Part shown: positions 10,490-19,984 of the stretch, one piece after another
Layout of the letters: every line of letters begins with the position of its first letter
Numbering within the stretch: the first letter of the stretch is position 1
Assembly (NCBI RefSeq): GCF_009848685.1
Contig: NZ_WXTX01000002.1
Location: 186,001 to 250,000 of the forward strand
Direction: 5' to 3'
DNA from: Andreprevotia sp. IGB-42
GTDB lineage: Bacteria > Pseudomonadota > Gammaproteobacteria > Burkholderiales > Chitinibacteraceae
Length of the DNA: 64,000 nt
Notes under the pieces: model-generated
Seen by the model: the letters and a program-made list of their open reading frames with translations, nothing else
What the model was told of the DNA's origin: nothing
The model's database searches: none
Made by a program: the position numbers and the translations under genes

Positions 10490-11658
10490 AACTTGTTCCT
10501 CAGCGTTTGTAGGGTGGCCACGGCGGCGGTGAATGCGGCGGGCTGGTCGGATCTGGCCTGGTTGAGTGCGGCGTCGATGTCGGCCTGCGGCAAGTCGTAG
10601 CGTGTTGCCAGACGGCGCGCCAGTTCATCTGGCGGCAGGCGCGACCATTCGGGCACACGGGTGGCGATCAGCGCCAGCGTGCTGCGGCGCGCGGCCTGCA
10701 GCAATGCCGCGCGGCCGTCATGACGCCACGCCCAGCGCGCGCTGGCGCGGATATGCTCCAGCAGTGCCCGGCGTGGCGGTGCGGCCTGTGGCAGCAATGG
10801 GCCAAACCGCACACCGTTGTTCCACAACAGCAGGGCCAGCAACAGCGCCAGCATCAATACCGCTTGTGGCCACATGTGCCACAACCGCGCATACCACACC
10901 TTGGGTGTGCCGCCACGCGCCAGCCAGACCTTGCCCGGATTGAGGGTGGCCAACCGCCACAGGAACTCGGCGTGATCGCGCTGTGCCAGCGCATGCCGAT
11001 CGAACAGCCGCGAATTATTGAGCACCACCAGCCAGCCCTGTCCCATGCGATAGGCAAACATCTGCTGGCCGGTGCTGTCTTGCCACGCCGGCGGCACCGC
11101 CGCAGCCGGCGCCAGCCGCTTGTAGCCCAGTTCAGTCAGCGTCAGCGGATAGGCAGACCCCGGCGGAGTGAGCTGCAGCGTGCCTGCTGCAGTCGCACCA
11201 GATGCAGCAACATCACCCGGTTTGCCGGCACCCTCGTCATCATCACTACGTACCCGCAGCTGCAGCGGCGCAACGATGGCGTTTTCCGCCAGCACTTCAT
11301 CGTCTTCTTCGTCATACAAGGTGATCGACGTCACCAGCACGCCACCGCGCCGCACCCAGCCCAGCAGCGCCTGTTGCTCGGCCAGCGGCAGATCGTCGTT
11401 GATCTGCAACGCCAGCAGGGTATCGTGGGGATGCAATTGCGCGGCCACGCCATGCACTGATTCTTCTGCCACCGTTTGCAAACCACGGCGCTGCAAGTAA
11501 CGCTCTGCCGCCAGCAAGGGGTTTTCGAGTGCCGCACGTTGCGGCAGGCGGAACACCCAGTCGGGCTGGCGCTCCATATTGCCGGCCCACCACCACGATC
11601 CATAAGCCACCAGCGCCAGCAACAGCGCGGCGGCAATCCAGCGCAATACCCTGCTCAT
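10486..11658 (-). CDS. DUF4350 domain membrane protein
   Basis: 390 residues from the ATG at 11658, which overlaps the DUF4129 stop by four bases. An N-terminal membrane anchor ([20 protein letters not shown]) precedes a periplasmic or cytosolic DUF4350 domain with [14 protein letters not shown] and [16 protein letters not shown] second membrane segment ([19 protein letters not shown]) is near residue 265. The C-terminal region is helical and hydrophilic. DUF4350 proteins are regular members of MoxR/DUF58/DUF4129 operons; their biochemical role is unknown. Confidence 0.88.
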   Translation of the reverse strand: MSRVLRWIAAALLLALVAYGSWWWAGNMERQPDWVFRLPQRAALENPLLAAERYLQRRGLQTVAEESVHGVAAQLHPHDTLLALQINDDLPLAEQQALLGWVRRGGVLVTSITLYDEEDDEVLAENAIVAPLQLRVRSDDDEGAGKPGDVAASGATAAGTLQLTPPGSAYPLTLTELGYKRLAPAAAVPPAWQDSTGQQMFAYRMGQGWLVVLNNSRLFDRHALAQRDHAEFLWRLATLNPGKVWLARGGTPKVWYARLWHMWPQAVLMLALLLALLLWNNGVRFGPLLPQAAPPRRALLEHIRASARWAWRHDGRAALLQAARRSTLALIATRVPEWSRLPPDELARRLATRYDLPQADIDAALNQARSDQPAAFTAAVATLQTLRNKL

Positions 11659-13259
11659 GCGCCACCCCCGCCCAGGCCCAGCCGCCATGCGGCCAGCGCA
11701 TGGTCGAGCTGAGCATCATCGGGCCAGCGTGCTGCATAGGCAGCATTGCGCCACACGCCGGTGACCTCTGCGCATGCGGCCTCCGCCGGCTGCGGCAACG
11801 CACCGTTGCGATGCGCGGCCTGGCTGGCAGCCAGGATATCGCCCTCGGTATCGCCGCGATGCAGTTCGAGCGCGTGATCATGTGCCAGCTTCGATACCGT
11901 GGCACGGTACAGCAGCGCCAGCGCCTCACGCCGGCTGCCGGCCTGCCACAGGCGATTCACGCTGGCCGGCACATCTTCGGGCAGGGTTTCCGGGCGGATA
12001 TCCATACCCAACACCTGCTGCGGTGGCGCAGCCCGCTGCCTGCGCTGCGTAACCAGCGCTCCCAGCGGCCCGCGGTAGCGCCACAACAACCATGCAAACA
12101 GCGCCACCAGCACGCCGATCAGGCCCAGCTTGACCGCCCCCGCGCCGGAGAAATCATGGATTTTCTGTTCCTCATCCTTGGCTTCACCGGGCTTCCTGTT
12201 CTTGAACAGCCAGGTCAGGAAGCGCACCAGCCAGTTCTCTTCATCATCCTGCTTGGCTTCCGGCCGCTTTTTAGGGGCCCATGTCATCTGGCAATCCCAC
12301 TGGCGGAATTCATCGCTCTGGAAAACGGCGTCGATATCGCGTCGCAGTGCGGCTTGCGATGCGTTGTGCGCGGGGCCGCGCTGCTTTTCCAATTCCAGTT
12401 GCGCCTTGGAGGGCGCACAGGTGGCGGCGCTGGCGTCGTGTTGCGGCAGCGCCCATAACGCCGCGCATAGCAGCATCGCCAGCGCAGATTTGCCCAGCGT
12501 GGCCAGCCTGCGGCGGCGCTCTGCCAGCCGGCGCAGCGACAGCTCGATATCCCAGCCTTCCAGCTCGGCGCGACGGCGCAGGTACAGCGTGAAGCATCCG
12601 GACGCGTATACGGGCCCGATCAGCCCATCGGCGATCACGTAGCAGATATGCCCGGTCAGTGCCAGCGTGGCCGGGTCACTGAAATACTTGATCATGAACA
12701 GCATGGGATTGGCCTCTTCCGGCCGCGCCATGAACAGGCCCAGCATAGCCAGCAGCGCCAATTCCAGCACCAGCGTGAAATGCACGCACGCCAGCCCGAA
12801 CCACGATGCAGCACCATAAGCGCCACGGGCGCCCAGTGCACGGCGGCGCTGGTTGGCAAACCGGCCTTTGGCGCCTTCCAGCATCCAGATCGGTGCATAC
12901 AGGCCGCGGCCCAGCATGATGGGGCGCCACCAGGTCAGGCTGCGCAACCACCCACCCAACTGCCACGGCCATGCGCGCAATGCCTGCCACGCAGTCACCC
13001 GTTCACCGAATACCTCGCGCGACAGGATGTACACCGGCAGGCGGTCGAACAGCGGCCGCAACCACCAGATCGCCAGCGTGCCCCAGCCCAGATAGGCAGC
13101 GGGCAGGCACAACCATAGCAAGACAGCCAGCGTCAGCCACGGCAGCCACCATGCCAGATAGACCTGCTGCCAGTAACGTCGCAGCAGTGACTGCCCCAGA
13201 TCAATGGCGGCAGCGTGCGAACCCGGGCGGATATCGATCTGCAGGGATTCAAGCTGCAC
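11655..13259 (-). CDS. Polytopic membrane protein with C-terminal DUF4129 domain
   Basis: About 534 residues. The N-terminal half has several membrane segments (around residues 32-65 and 160-200). A further segment around residue 270 ends in a signal-like ALWALPQHDASA, then comes a Lys/Glu-rich linker with ENWLVRFLTWLF. A last membrane span is followed by the C-terminal DUF4129 region (SRREALALLYRATVSKLAHD). The start is uncertain: GTG at 13259 gives VQLESLQIDIRPGS, and GTG at 13265 is two codons longer. Both overlap the SpoIIM-like gene. It belongs to the MoxR cluster. Confidence 0.87.
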   Translation of the reverse strand: MQLESLQIDIRPGSHAAAIDLGQSLLRRYWQQVYLAWWLPWLTLAVLLWLCLPAAYLGWGTLAIWWLRPLFDRLPVYILSREVFGERVTAWQALRAWPWQLGGWLRSLTWWRPIMLGRGLYAPIWMLEGAKGRFANQRRRALGARGAYGAASWFGLACVHFTLVLELALLAMLGLFMARPEEANPMLFMIKYFSDPATLALTGHICYVIADGLIGPVYASGCFTLYLRRRAELEGWDIELSLRRLAERRRRLATLGKSALAMLLCAALWALPQHDASAATCAPSKAQLELEKQRGPAHNASQAALRRDIDAVFQSDEFRQWDCQMTWAPKKRPEAKQDDEENWLVRFLTWLFKNRKPGEAKDEEQKIHDFSGAGAVKLGLIGVLVALFAWLLWRYRGPLGALVTQRRQRAAPPQQVLGMDIRPETLPEDVPASVNRLWQAGSRREALALLYRATVSKLAHDHALELHRGDTEGDILAASQAAHRNGALPQPAEAACAEVTGVWRNAAYAARWPDDAQLDHALAAWRLGLGGGGA

Positions 13260-14196
13260 GGTCACGCCCCGCGAAACAGAAGTAGGCAATCACCGCCAGC
13301 CACATGCCACTGCCTACCAGATATTTGACGAAATGCGGGATATCGGTGCGCGCAGACCAGAAGCCTTCGATGAAGGCGGCCAGGAAAGTCATCAGCGCTG
13401 CCCCCATCAGCATGGGCAACATGCGGGATGCGGTTGCACGTAGCGCCGCGCCGCGCGCCAGCCGCCCGGGCATCAGCAGTGCTGCGCCCAGTTTCATGCC
13501 GGCTGCGGCAGACAGGATCAGCCCTGTGACCTCCAGCGAGGCATGCGTGATCACGAACGACCAGAAATTGCCCGATGTGGCCGCCGAGCGCGACAACCAT
13601 GCCCCCACCACGCCCAGATGCATGCCATTGAACGCGCTGGCAAACAGCGCCCCCAGCCCGAACACGATGCCGCTGGCAAAAGTACGGAAGGCAATGGCCA
13701 CGTTGTTCCAGATGTAGAAGCCGAACATGTACACGTCGTCTTCCGCGCCGCGCCGCGCCAGCCGGTGCGCACCATCCTGATACATGCTTTCCATGCCGGA
13801 GAGCTCTGCCGGGGTCATGAATGCATACGCCAGCTCGGCCCGCCACGCGATCAGGCCACCGGTCAGCAGCGCCACGCCAAAGAAAGCCAGCATGGCCAGG
13901 CAGACCACCCGCCACTCGGCCCGTACCAGTCGCGGGAAATCCCGTTTCAGCCAGCGGATGAACGCGTACTCGCGTGAGCCCGTCTCGGCATAGATGACGC
14001 GGTGCGCATTGATGGCCAGCGTATCGAGCCGCTTGACCAATGAGGGCGAATAGCCACGCTGGCGCGCAACGGCCAGCGTATTGCATAGCGCGCGGTAACG
14101 CTCGGGCAGCTGTGGTGACGGTTTCCTGCTGACCACCTCGGTCTCCATGCCGGCCCACAGCGCCGCGTGGCGCGCCTCGAATTGTCGCTGCCTCAT
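13249..14196 (-). CDS. Stage II sporulation protein M-like (DUF95) membrane protein
   Basis: 315 residues. An N-terminal cytosolic helical region (residues 1-90, with ARQRGYSPSLVKRLDTLAINAHRVIY) is followed by five or six membrane segments carrying the SpoIIM/DUF95 motifs FIWNN-like YIWNNVAIAFRTFASGIVFG and HASLEVTGLILSAAAGMKLG. In non-sporulating bacteria this family occurs with RDD, MoxR and DUF58 genes, exactly as here. The stop overlaps the DUF4129 gene and the start overlaps the RDD gene stop by four bases. Confidence 0.93.
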   Translation of the reverse strand: MRQRQFEARHAALWAGMETEVVSRKPSPQLPERYRALCNTLAVARQRGYSPSLVKRLDTLAINAHRVIYAETGSREYAFIRWLKRDFPRLVRAEWRVVCLAMLAFFGVALLTGGLIAWRAELAYAFMTPAELSGMESMYQDGAHRLARRGAEDDVYMFGFYIWNNVAIAFRTFASGIVFGLGALFASAFNGMHLGVVGAWLSRSAATSGNFWSFVITHASLEVTGLILSAAAGMKLGAALLMPGRLARGAALRATASRMLPMLMGAALMTFLAAFIEGFWSARTDIPHFVKYLVGSGMWLAVIAYFCFAGRDRAA

Positions 14197-14885
14197 GATC
14201 TGGCCTCGCCAGTCAGCCCGGCCGCGTACTGGAACAGGCGCTGCAACGATGCTTCGCCATCCAGCCCGGTCAGCGGGCGCGCCAGATCACCCAGCTCCTG
14301 CTGGCGTTGCGGCGGCACGGAGCGCACCCGCTCGACCAGATCCAGCAACGCATGCTGCTCTTGTGGCGTGAGCGGAAAGGGCAACGGTAACGGCTCGGCT
14401 TGCGCCAGCGCCACGGCCTTGGCGGCAGGCTCGCGATAAACCACCAGCGTGCCCGCGACCATATCGCCAATACGGCGGAAATTGCCATCCATCAACATGA
14501 TGACAAGGCCGACGCCATACAGCATGGGCAGGAAATCGATGCCGCGCAGCAAGTTGCGCAGTGCCGATTCACGCCAGCCTACCGGCAGGCCATCGTCACG
14601 CACCACCTGCAGCCCCAGCATGCGTTTGCCCGGCGTCATGCCGCTGCCGAATACCTCGAACACCACCGGGTATGCCCATTCCATCAGGAAATAGCCGACC
14701 AGCGCCAGGCCGCGCCCCATGGTGGGCCCCAGCAACAGCACCAGGCCGATGGTCAGCAGTATATTGAGCAGCACGCGCAGCAGCAGATCGATGAACCACG
14801 CATACCCGCGCCGCGCCGCGCCGGCAGGGGTCAACGCAAGCGTCACGCCCTCGGGCGTGGAAAGGTGGAGTTTGCCGTCCAGCAT
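14193..14885 (-). CDS. RDD family membrane protein (MoxR-cluster member)
   Basis: 230 residues. The RDD domain has the Arg-containing first helix GAARRGYAWFIDLLLRVLLN, with the family Arg and Asp. The TPGKRMLGLQVVRDDGLPVGWRES motif in the second half is diagnostic. Three membrane segments are predicted, then a C-terminal cytosolic helical tail rich in Leu and Arg. It sits first in the overlapping SpoIIM-DUF4129-DUF4350-MoxR-DUF58 string, the standard composition of this presumptive membrane complex. Confidence 0.92.
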   Translation of the reverse strand: MLDGKLHLSTPEGVTLALTPAGAARRGYAWFIDLLLRVLLNILLTIGLVLLLGPTMGRGLALVGYFLMEWAYPVVFEVFGSGMTPGKRMLGLQVVRDDGLPVGWRESALRNLLRGIDFLPMLYGVGLVIMLMDGNFRRIGDMVAGTLVVYREPAAKAVALAQAEPLPLPFPLTPQEQHALLDLVERVRSVPPQRQQELGDLARPLTGLDGEASLQRLFQYAAGLTGEARS

Positions 14886-14894
14886 GGGTGCGGA

Positions 14895-15410
14895 TCAGGT
14901 CGTCACGACGATGGTATTGGCCAGGTCATCATGCAGGCAGCGACGCGTTTCCCGGAAGATCAGCAAGCTGTCGAGCAAGCTCACCAGCAGCCCCAGGTAG
15001 GGAATGGCCTTCACGATGCCCAGTGGCAGGCTGCGAATGAAAAGATAGCGCCGCAGGCTGCAGCGCTGCCCATCCGCACAGACCACACGGATGCCCAGTG
15101 CTTTCTTGCCCAACGTTTGCCCATTGCGATGAATCAACGTGCAGTTGATCGCAACGAGTGCAATCCAGGCAACACCCATGGCCACGAAAAAAGCGACGGT
15201 ACCCGCGCCCCAGCCCAGACCGGGGCTGGAACGGCTGCTCAACAATACGGGAACCAGAAGCAACGTCGGGATCAGCATCGCTGCAACCCAGATCAGACCA
15301 TCCACCACAGTCGCGCCAAACCGTGCACTTCGCGTTGCCAACTCGTATCCGGTGCCCGGCGCCGCTTCCAGCTCGGCATGCGACGGGGCATAGGGGTTCA
15401 CATCGTTCAT
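14895..15410 (-). CDS. Second RDD family membrane protein
   Basis: 171 residues starting MNDVNPYAPSHAELE; an ATG one codon earlier at 15413 is possible, but the one at 15410 has better spacing from an AGG. The RDD signatures are ATRSARFGATVVDGLIWVAA and GQTLGKKALGIRVVCADGQR, with three membrane segments. The N-terminal NPYAP motif is common in short RDD proteins of Gram-negatives. It lies nine bases upstream of the other RDD gene and probably heads the operon. A promoter-like sequence and a dyad are directly upstream. Confidence 0.88.
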   Translation of the reverse strand: MNDVNPYAPSHAELEAAPGTGYELATRSARFGATVVDGLIWVAAMLIPTLLLVPVLLSSRSSPGLGWGAGTVAFFVAMGVAWIALVAINCTLIHRNGQTLGKKALGIRVVCADGQRCSLRRYLFIRSLPLGIVKAIPYLGLLVSLLDSLLIFRETRRCLHDDLANTIVVTT

Positions 15411-15439
15411 CATCAAGCCTGTAAGAATAAAACGTATGC

Positions 15440-15494
15440 CTGTCAGCAGCTGACAGCGGCACCATTCTACCGTGAACAAAAAATACCTCGTCAA
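15440..15494 (-). promoter_or_regulatory. Candidate promoter plus operator-like dyad ahead of the RDD-MoxR cluster
   Basis: On the minus strand, TTGACG (15489-15494) and TAGAAT (15464-15469) resemble -35 and -10 boxes, though the 19-base spacer is long. Immediately downstream, at 15440-15456, is a perfect dyad: CTGTCAGC and GCTGACAG around one base. Its position just after the -10 is where a repressor would bind. The prediction rests on sequence resemblance only. Confidence 0.4.
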
Positions 15495-15588
15495 AAACGG
15501 GGCATTTTCCCGGGATCAGCCGTTGGCAAAGGCATGGATGCAACAATGTCCGCGCACTGGCGCGCCGCTGGCGCGGTCAGCTACCGCT

Positions 15589-16887
15589 TTATCGCGGCTT
15601 GAGCCTGAACTCGGCCGCATTGGCATGCGCAGTCAGCCCCTCGCCGTGCGCCAGCACGGCGGCGATCCTGCCCAGCTTCTGCGCGCCCGCTTCGGAGACC
15701 TGGATCAGGCTGCTGCGTTTCTGGAAGTCGTACACGCCCAGCGGGCTGGCAAAACGCGCGGTGCGCGCGGTCGGCAACACGTGATTGGGGCCAGCGCAGT
15801 AATCGCCCAGCGATTCACTGGTGAACTTGCCCATGAAGATGGCGCCGGCGTGGCGCAGCTTGTGCACCCATTCCTTGGGCTCGGCCACTTGCAGCTCCAG
15901 ATGCTCGGGGGCGATCTGGTTGGAAATGGCACATGCTTCGTCCAGATCCTGCACCAGGATCAGCGCCCCGCGGTTTTGCAGCGATGCGGCAATGATGTCG
16001 CGGCGCGGCTGCGTGGGCAGCAGGCGCGCGATGCTCTCTTCCACACGGCTGATGTATGCGGCATCCGGGCACAGCAGGATGGCCTGGGCGATTTCATCGT
16101 GCTCGGCCTGGCTGAAGAGATCGATCGCCACCCAGTCCGGATCGGTGGCGCCGTCGCACAGCACCAGGATTTCGGACGGGCCTGCCACCATGTCGATGCC
16201 GACCACACCGAACACTGCGCGCTTGGCCGCAGCCACATAGGCATTGCCCGGGCCGGTGATCTTGTCGACCGGCGGCACGGTTTGCGTGCCGTACGCCAGC
16301 GCACCGACCGCCTGCGCACCGCCCACGGTAAACGCCCGCGATACGCCGGCGATATAGGCAGCGGCCAGCACCAGATCGTTACGCTCACCTTTGGGGGTTG
16401 GCACCACCATGATGATCTCGGCCACGCCGGCTACGTGCGCGGGGATGGCATTCATCAGCACCGACGACGGGTATGCCGCCTTGCCGCCCGGCACGTAGAT
16501 GCCGACGCGGTCGAGTGCGGTGATCTGCTGGCCCAGCATGGTGCCGTCTTCGTCCTCGTAGCTCCAGGAGGCCATTTTCTGGTGTTCGTGATAGCGGCGC
16601 ACGCGCCCGGCGGCAGCAAGCAGCGCATCACGCTGCTCTGCAGGCAGCCGGTCATGCGCGGCTTTCAGTTCGTCCTGCGTCAGCTCCAGATCAGCCATCG
16701 ATTGCGCAGCGGTGCCGTCAAAACGGTTGGTGTACTCCACCACCGCGGCATCGCCACGTGTTTTCACATCGGCAAGAATGGCGGCCACGCGCTGGTCGAC
16801 CTGCGGGTCTTGCGAGGTTTCGAATGCCAGCAACGCAGCAAGCTGGGTCTGGAAATCGGGGGAACGGGAATCGAGTCGGCGGATCAT
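15589..16887 (-). CDS. hisD: Histidinol dehydrogenase
   Basis: Last two oxidations of histidine synthesis, NAD+ and Zn2+ dependent. The 432-residue protein has the family signature including [13 protein letters not shown], the catalytic Glu-His in [10 protein letters not shown], and zinc ligands in [17 protein letters not shown] and [10 protein letters not shown]. It is intact and of normal length. It is cut off from hisG (7 kb upstream) and from hisC (8 kb downstream) by unrelated genes, and it has its own -10 sequence upstream. Confidence 0.98.
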   Translation of the reverse strand: MIRRLDSRSPDFQTQLAALLAFETSQDPQVDQRVAAILADVKTRGDAAVVEYTNRFDGTAAQSMADLELTQDELKAAHDRLPAEQRDALLAAAGRVRRYHEHQKMASWSYEDEDGTMLGQQITALDRVGIYVPGGKAAYPSSVLMNAIPAHVAGVAEIIMVVPTPKGERNDLVLAAAYIAGVSRAFTVGGAQAVGALAYGTQTVPPVDKITGPGNAYVAAAKRAVFGVVGIDMVAGPSEILVLCDGATDPDWVAIDLFSQAEHDEIAQAILLCPDAAYISRVEESIARLLPTQPRRDIIAASLQNRGALILVQDLDEACAISNQIAPEHLELQVAEPKEWVHKLRHAGAIFMGKFTSESLGDYCAGPNHVLPTARTARFASPLGVYDFQKRSSLIQVSEAGAQKLGRIAAVLAHGEGLTAHANAAEFRLKPR

Positions 16888-16918
16888 GGCGCACAGTCAG
16901 CAACAGATTGGATAGCTG

Positions 16919-16924
16919 ATTATA
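16919..16924 (-). promoter_or_regulatory. Candidate -10 box for hisD
   Basis: A consensus TATAAT reads on the minus strand 31 bases before the hisD ATG, which would give a leader of about 25 bases. No convincing -35 box is seen 16-18 bases upstream; that stretch is G-rich. The site would let hisD be expressed independently of the displaced hisG. Confidence 0.4.
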
Positions 16925-16991
16925 CCCAAGCTGCCCGCCCCCGCCTGCCGCGTGCACCAGTTACAGCGCCGAACCGCCATGGGCGCCTACC

Positions 16992-17603
16992 TCAGGACAG
17001 TGCCACCTTCAGGCCGAGCGCTACCAGCACGCCTCCCAGCAATTTGTCGATCACGCGTTGCGCGCGGGTCAGCACGCGGCGCACCGGGCCGCTCTGGATC
17101 AGGAACACCAGCAATGGCCACCAGATCACCGCGAGCGCCCAGATCACGAACGCATACCAGAGCTTCTCGAACGTGGTGCTGTGGATATCCAGCACCTGCG
17201 TGAACATCGCCAGGAAAAACAGCGTGGCCTTGGGGTTGAGCAGATTGCACAGCAGGCCCTGCATGAACGCGGCGCGCAAGGTCACCTCCTCCCGCCGGGT
17301 ATCGGGCGAAAGCGTGCTACCGGCTTGCGAGCGCAATGCCTGGATGCCGATCCAGATCAGATAAGCAGCCCCTGCGTACTTGAGCACATTGAACAACCAC
17401 GGCGTGGTGGTGATCACCACCGCAAGGCCGGCCACGCAGTAGGCCATATGTACGAGGACGGCGGTGTTCACGCCGGCCGCCGTCGCCAGCGCGGCCGACC
17501 TGCGGTAGCGCGCGGCATTTTTCACCACCAGGAAGAAATCCGGCCCGGGCGAGAGCATGCCCAGCGTGGCGATGGTGATGACGATCAACGTGGTTTCGAG
17601 CAT
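16992..17603 (-). CDS. LysE/RhtB family amino-acid exporter
   Basis: 203 residues from the ATG at 17603. The LysE superfamily signature is near the N-terminus, TLGMLSPGPDFFLVVKNAAR, followed by GAAYLIWIGIQALRS. Five to six membrane segments are predicted, and GLLCNLLNPKATLFFLAMF is typical of the family. Substrates of this branch are usually amino acids such as homoserine, threonine or lysine, but the substrate here cannot be deduced. It lies about 100 bases upstream of hisD on the same strand. Confidence 0.93.
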   Translation of the reverse strand: MLETTLIVITIATLGMLSPGPDFFLVVKNAARYRRSAALATAAGVNTAVLVHMAYCVAGLAVVITTTPWLFNVLKYAGAAYLIWIGIQALRSQAGSTLSPDTRREEVTLRAAFMQGLLCNLLNPKATLFFLAMFTQVLDIHSTTFEKLWYAFVIWALAVIWWPLLVFLIQSGPVRRVLTRAQRVIDKLLGGVLVALGLKVALS

Positions 17604-17705
17604 GCTCTGATCCAGTGTGGGGACAATAACGGCATCGTGCCGTGGCGACAGTGCACCGACCATGCGGGGTTTCCGTGATGCGTGGCAGCACGGGCCCGTG
17701 GGCAG

Positions 17706-19007
17706 TTACCGGGCCGGTGCTTCGTTGCTCTCGGTACCGTGATCGCTTTCCTGCTCATCGTCGCTATCCATATCCGCGCTGTCTGCCGAATCTGCCCCGG
17801 ACTGGCTTGCCGTGGTTTTTTCATAACGGTGGCGCAGGTTTTCCTTCTTCATCAGGAAGGGCAGCATGATCAGCGACAAGATCAGGCCAAGGCCACCCAC
17901 CACGGTGATCCAGGTGGTTGGCGGCTCGGACGGCGCACCGTATTCGTTCCCGTCCTTGCTACCCGGCACCACGCACAGCGCGAATGAACCCAGCGTGATG
18001 CCGCCAGCGACGACCATACCCAGCGTGGGATTGAACTGATGGCTGGCGTAGCCGGCAATCGATGCACCGGTAATCCAGTAACCGGACAAATTCAGATCAT
18101 GCAGGCGCAGGATGGTTTGCCGTACATACAGCCACCAGACCGCCAAGGACAGGATCGCGGTCAATACGAGCGAGTTCAGTACCAGCACGGCACCAACAAG
18201 CAGGGGAATGGCTGCGACGATCACCACCATGGTATAGGCCAGGTAACGCATGCGGCCGAGCCGGCCATTGCTGCGCAGACTGAAAATCGACGGCGTTTCA
18301 TACCAGGCTTCTTCAGGCGGGGCCGCCTGGCTCCCAGGGTTGCGGGCATAGGGATTGGCAGCGATGTCTGGCTCCCGCGCTTTCAGCCTTTCTGCCTGGG
18401 CTTCCGTTTCGCGCGCGGCAATCATGCGTGGCATGTCGGTGCCGCACCCCAGACACAAGGTGCGCTTGGGCTGTTCACGCCCGCAGGACGGGCAGGTCGT
18501 TGTCGCGGCCGCCACGGCGATTTCATCCACCAGCGCCAGTGCCTGCCTGGGCTGAGGCGCCGGCGTTGCCACCGGGGGCGCCGCCACAGTGGCCGATGCG
18601 GCGGCGGCGATCAGGGGTTCCAGCCCCGGGATCGGGGCCACGGCTGCAGGTTCGGGCACAAGCGAAATCATCGCGACGTGATCTCGTGCAGGCATCGCAG
18701 CCCTGGCATCCGGCACGGACGCCCTGGCTGCCGCCACCGGCTGGTTGGGCGCAGCAGCGGGATCGGCAGGCGGGCGGGCAGGCGGCAAGGTTTTTGCCAC
18801 GACTCCGGCCCTGTTGAGGCCAGCGATATAGGATTCGACATCCTTGTGTGGCAGGTTCTGCTTGATGACCGTGGGCGCATTCTGCAGCAACTGCCGTGCA
18901 CGCCCCAGATCAAGCCGCATGATGCGCGCCAGGTTTTCAGCTGCGCTATCCTCGGTAAAGCCCGGTAGCAAATGTCCTGTCAGTATTAATTGAACCGTAT
19001 CGCTCAT
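17706..19007 (-). CDS. DUF805 membrane protein with N-terminal helical domain and zinc ribbon
   Basis: 433 residues with a composite layout. Residues 1-75 form an alpha/beta domain (VQLILTGHLLPGFTEDSAAE) resembling ribosomal L7/L12-like or SPOR-like small folds; this is a guess. A Pro/Ala-rich linker runs to about residue 165. A zinc ribbon, C-P-S-C ... C-L-G-C, follows at about 170-188. A DUF805 membrane domain comes next, with SLRSNGRLGRMRYLAYTMVV, LRLHDLNLSGYW and VPGSKDGNEYGAP. It ends in an acidic Asp/Ser/Glu tail. It is divergent from the lipid-type cluster that starts at 19208. Confidence 0.82.
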   Translation of the reverse strand: MSDTVQLILTGHLLPGFTEDSAAENLARIMRLDLGRARQLLQNAPTVIKQNLPHKDVESYIAGLNRAGVVAKTLPPARPPADPAAAPNQPVAAARASVPDARAAMPARDHVAMISLVPEPAAVAPIPGLEPLIAAAASATVAAPPVATPAPQPRQALALVDEIAVAAATTTCPSCGREQPKRTLCLGCGTDMPRMIAARETEAQAERLKAREPDIAANPYARNPGSQAAPPEEAWYETPSIFSLRSNGRLGRMRYLAYTMVVIVAAIPLLVGAVLVLNSLVLTAILSLAVWWLYVRQTILRLHDLNLSGYWITGASIAGYASHQFNPTLGMVVAGGITLGSFALCVVPGSKDGNEYGAPSEPPTTWITVVGGLGLILSLIMLPFLMKKENLRHRYEKTTASQSGADSADSADMDSDDEQESDHGTESNEAPAR

Positions 19008-19207
19008 GACTGTGCCAATAATGCAAATATTGCCAAAAATGGTGAATAAATTCAGTTTCCAGCAAGAATTTACCGGGTATTCTGCGATTTGTTAATGCCG
19101 CCCGTCGTCCGTTGGCCGGTCCGGGCGATCGGCCCCTTTATTCTGCTGACACCGGACGGGGCCAATCGGCCCGGCTCTGGCCCGATCACTCATAGCCTGC
19201 CTATTCA

Positions 19208-19984
19208 ATGCGCGAATACATACTCCACTGCAGTTGGTACCAGATCATCGTGGTGGGCTGGGTGTTCTTTGGCGGCCTGTATCTGGGCATGGGCGCACTC
19301 AACACGTTGCTGAGCCGGTACGTATTGCCCGCTGTGCACTACGGCCGGCCGCTGGACCCACGCCCGCTGCTGCCGGGCCAGACCCGGCGCGAATTGTTGC
19401 AATCGGCCGGCTCCGTTTTCCTGTTCGGCATCGACATGATCTTTCCGTGGGGCCTGCTGCAGCTGGGCTGGGCGCAGCTGGCCATGGCCCCGCCATGGTG
19501 GCAAAGCGCGCTGGAGATCCTGGTGCTGGTGGTATGGAACGAAGTGCACTTCTACGCCAACCACTGGCTGCTGCATACGCGCTGGCTGCGGCGATTTCAC
19601 ATGCAGCATCACCGCTCGGTGGTGGTGACGCCGTGGGCCGCCTACAGTTTCCACCCGGTAGAGGCGCTGATGCTGGGCAACGTGGTGATGCTGCCCATGG
19701 TGGTACACGACTTCAGCGTGTGGGCAGTGGTTGCGCTGCCGGTTGTCAGCCTGGTGTTCAACAACATCGGCCATTCAAACTACGACTTCCTGCCCGATGC
19801 GCATGCCGACCGCTGGTGGCTCAACGGTGCGCGCCGCCATCATCTGCATCATGCGTGCTTTCACGGCAACTTCGGCTTCATGTTCCCGTTCATGGATCGG
19901 CTGTTCGGTACCGCGCTGCCGCCGGACGCCGCCGACAAACACATCGACAGCTGGCGTGCACGGCACGCGCGCGATGCTGCGTAA
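19208..19984 (+). CDS. Fatty acid hydroxylase / sterol desaturase superfamily protein
   Basis: 258 residues, integral membrane, non-heme diiron. The three His boxes are complete: HWLLH (HX3H) at about residue 117, HMQHH (HX2HH) at about 131, and HHLHH followed by FHGNFG near 219. Membrane segments flank them. The family hydroxylates or desaturates lipid chains, sterols or carotenoids. This gene opens a plus-strand cluster with a desaturase and a ketosynthase-oxidase fusion and overlaps the desaturase by 11 bases, so a lipid-chain substrate is likely. Bacteria of this group make few sterols, so sterol is improbable. Confidence 0.9.
   Translation: MREYILHCSWYQIIVVGWVFFGGLYLGMGALNTLLSRYVLPAVHYGRPLDPRPLLPGQTRRELLQSAGSVFLFGIDMIFPWGLLQLGWAQLAMAPPWWQSALEILVLVVWNEVHFYANHWLLHTRWLRRFHMQHHRSVVVTPWAAYSFHPVEALMLGNVVMLPMVVHDFSVWAVVALPVVSLVFNNIGHSNYDFLPDAHADRWWLNGARRHHLHHACFHGNFGFMFPFMDRLFGTALPPDAADKHIDSWRARHARDAA

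Noticed and set aside
15472-17364. 630-residue open frame antisense to hisD and lysE
   Set aside because: Shadow of the GC-rich sense genes; no family features, while HisD and LysE motifs are intact on the other strand.
19097-19190. Repeated GGCC-rich motifs in the DUF805/hydroxylase divergent gap
   Set aside because: Two ATCGGCCC copies about 40 bases apart are visible, but the pattern is short and GC-rich sequence yields such repeats by chance.
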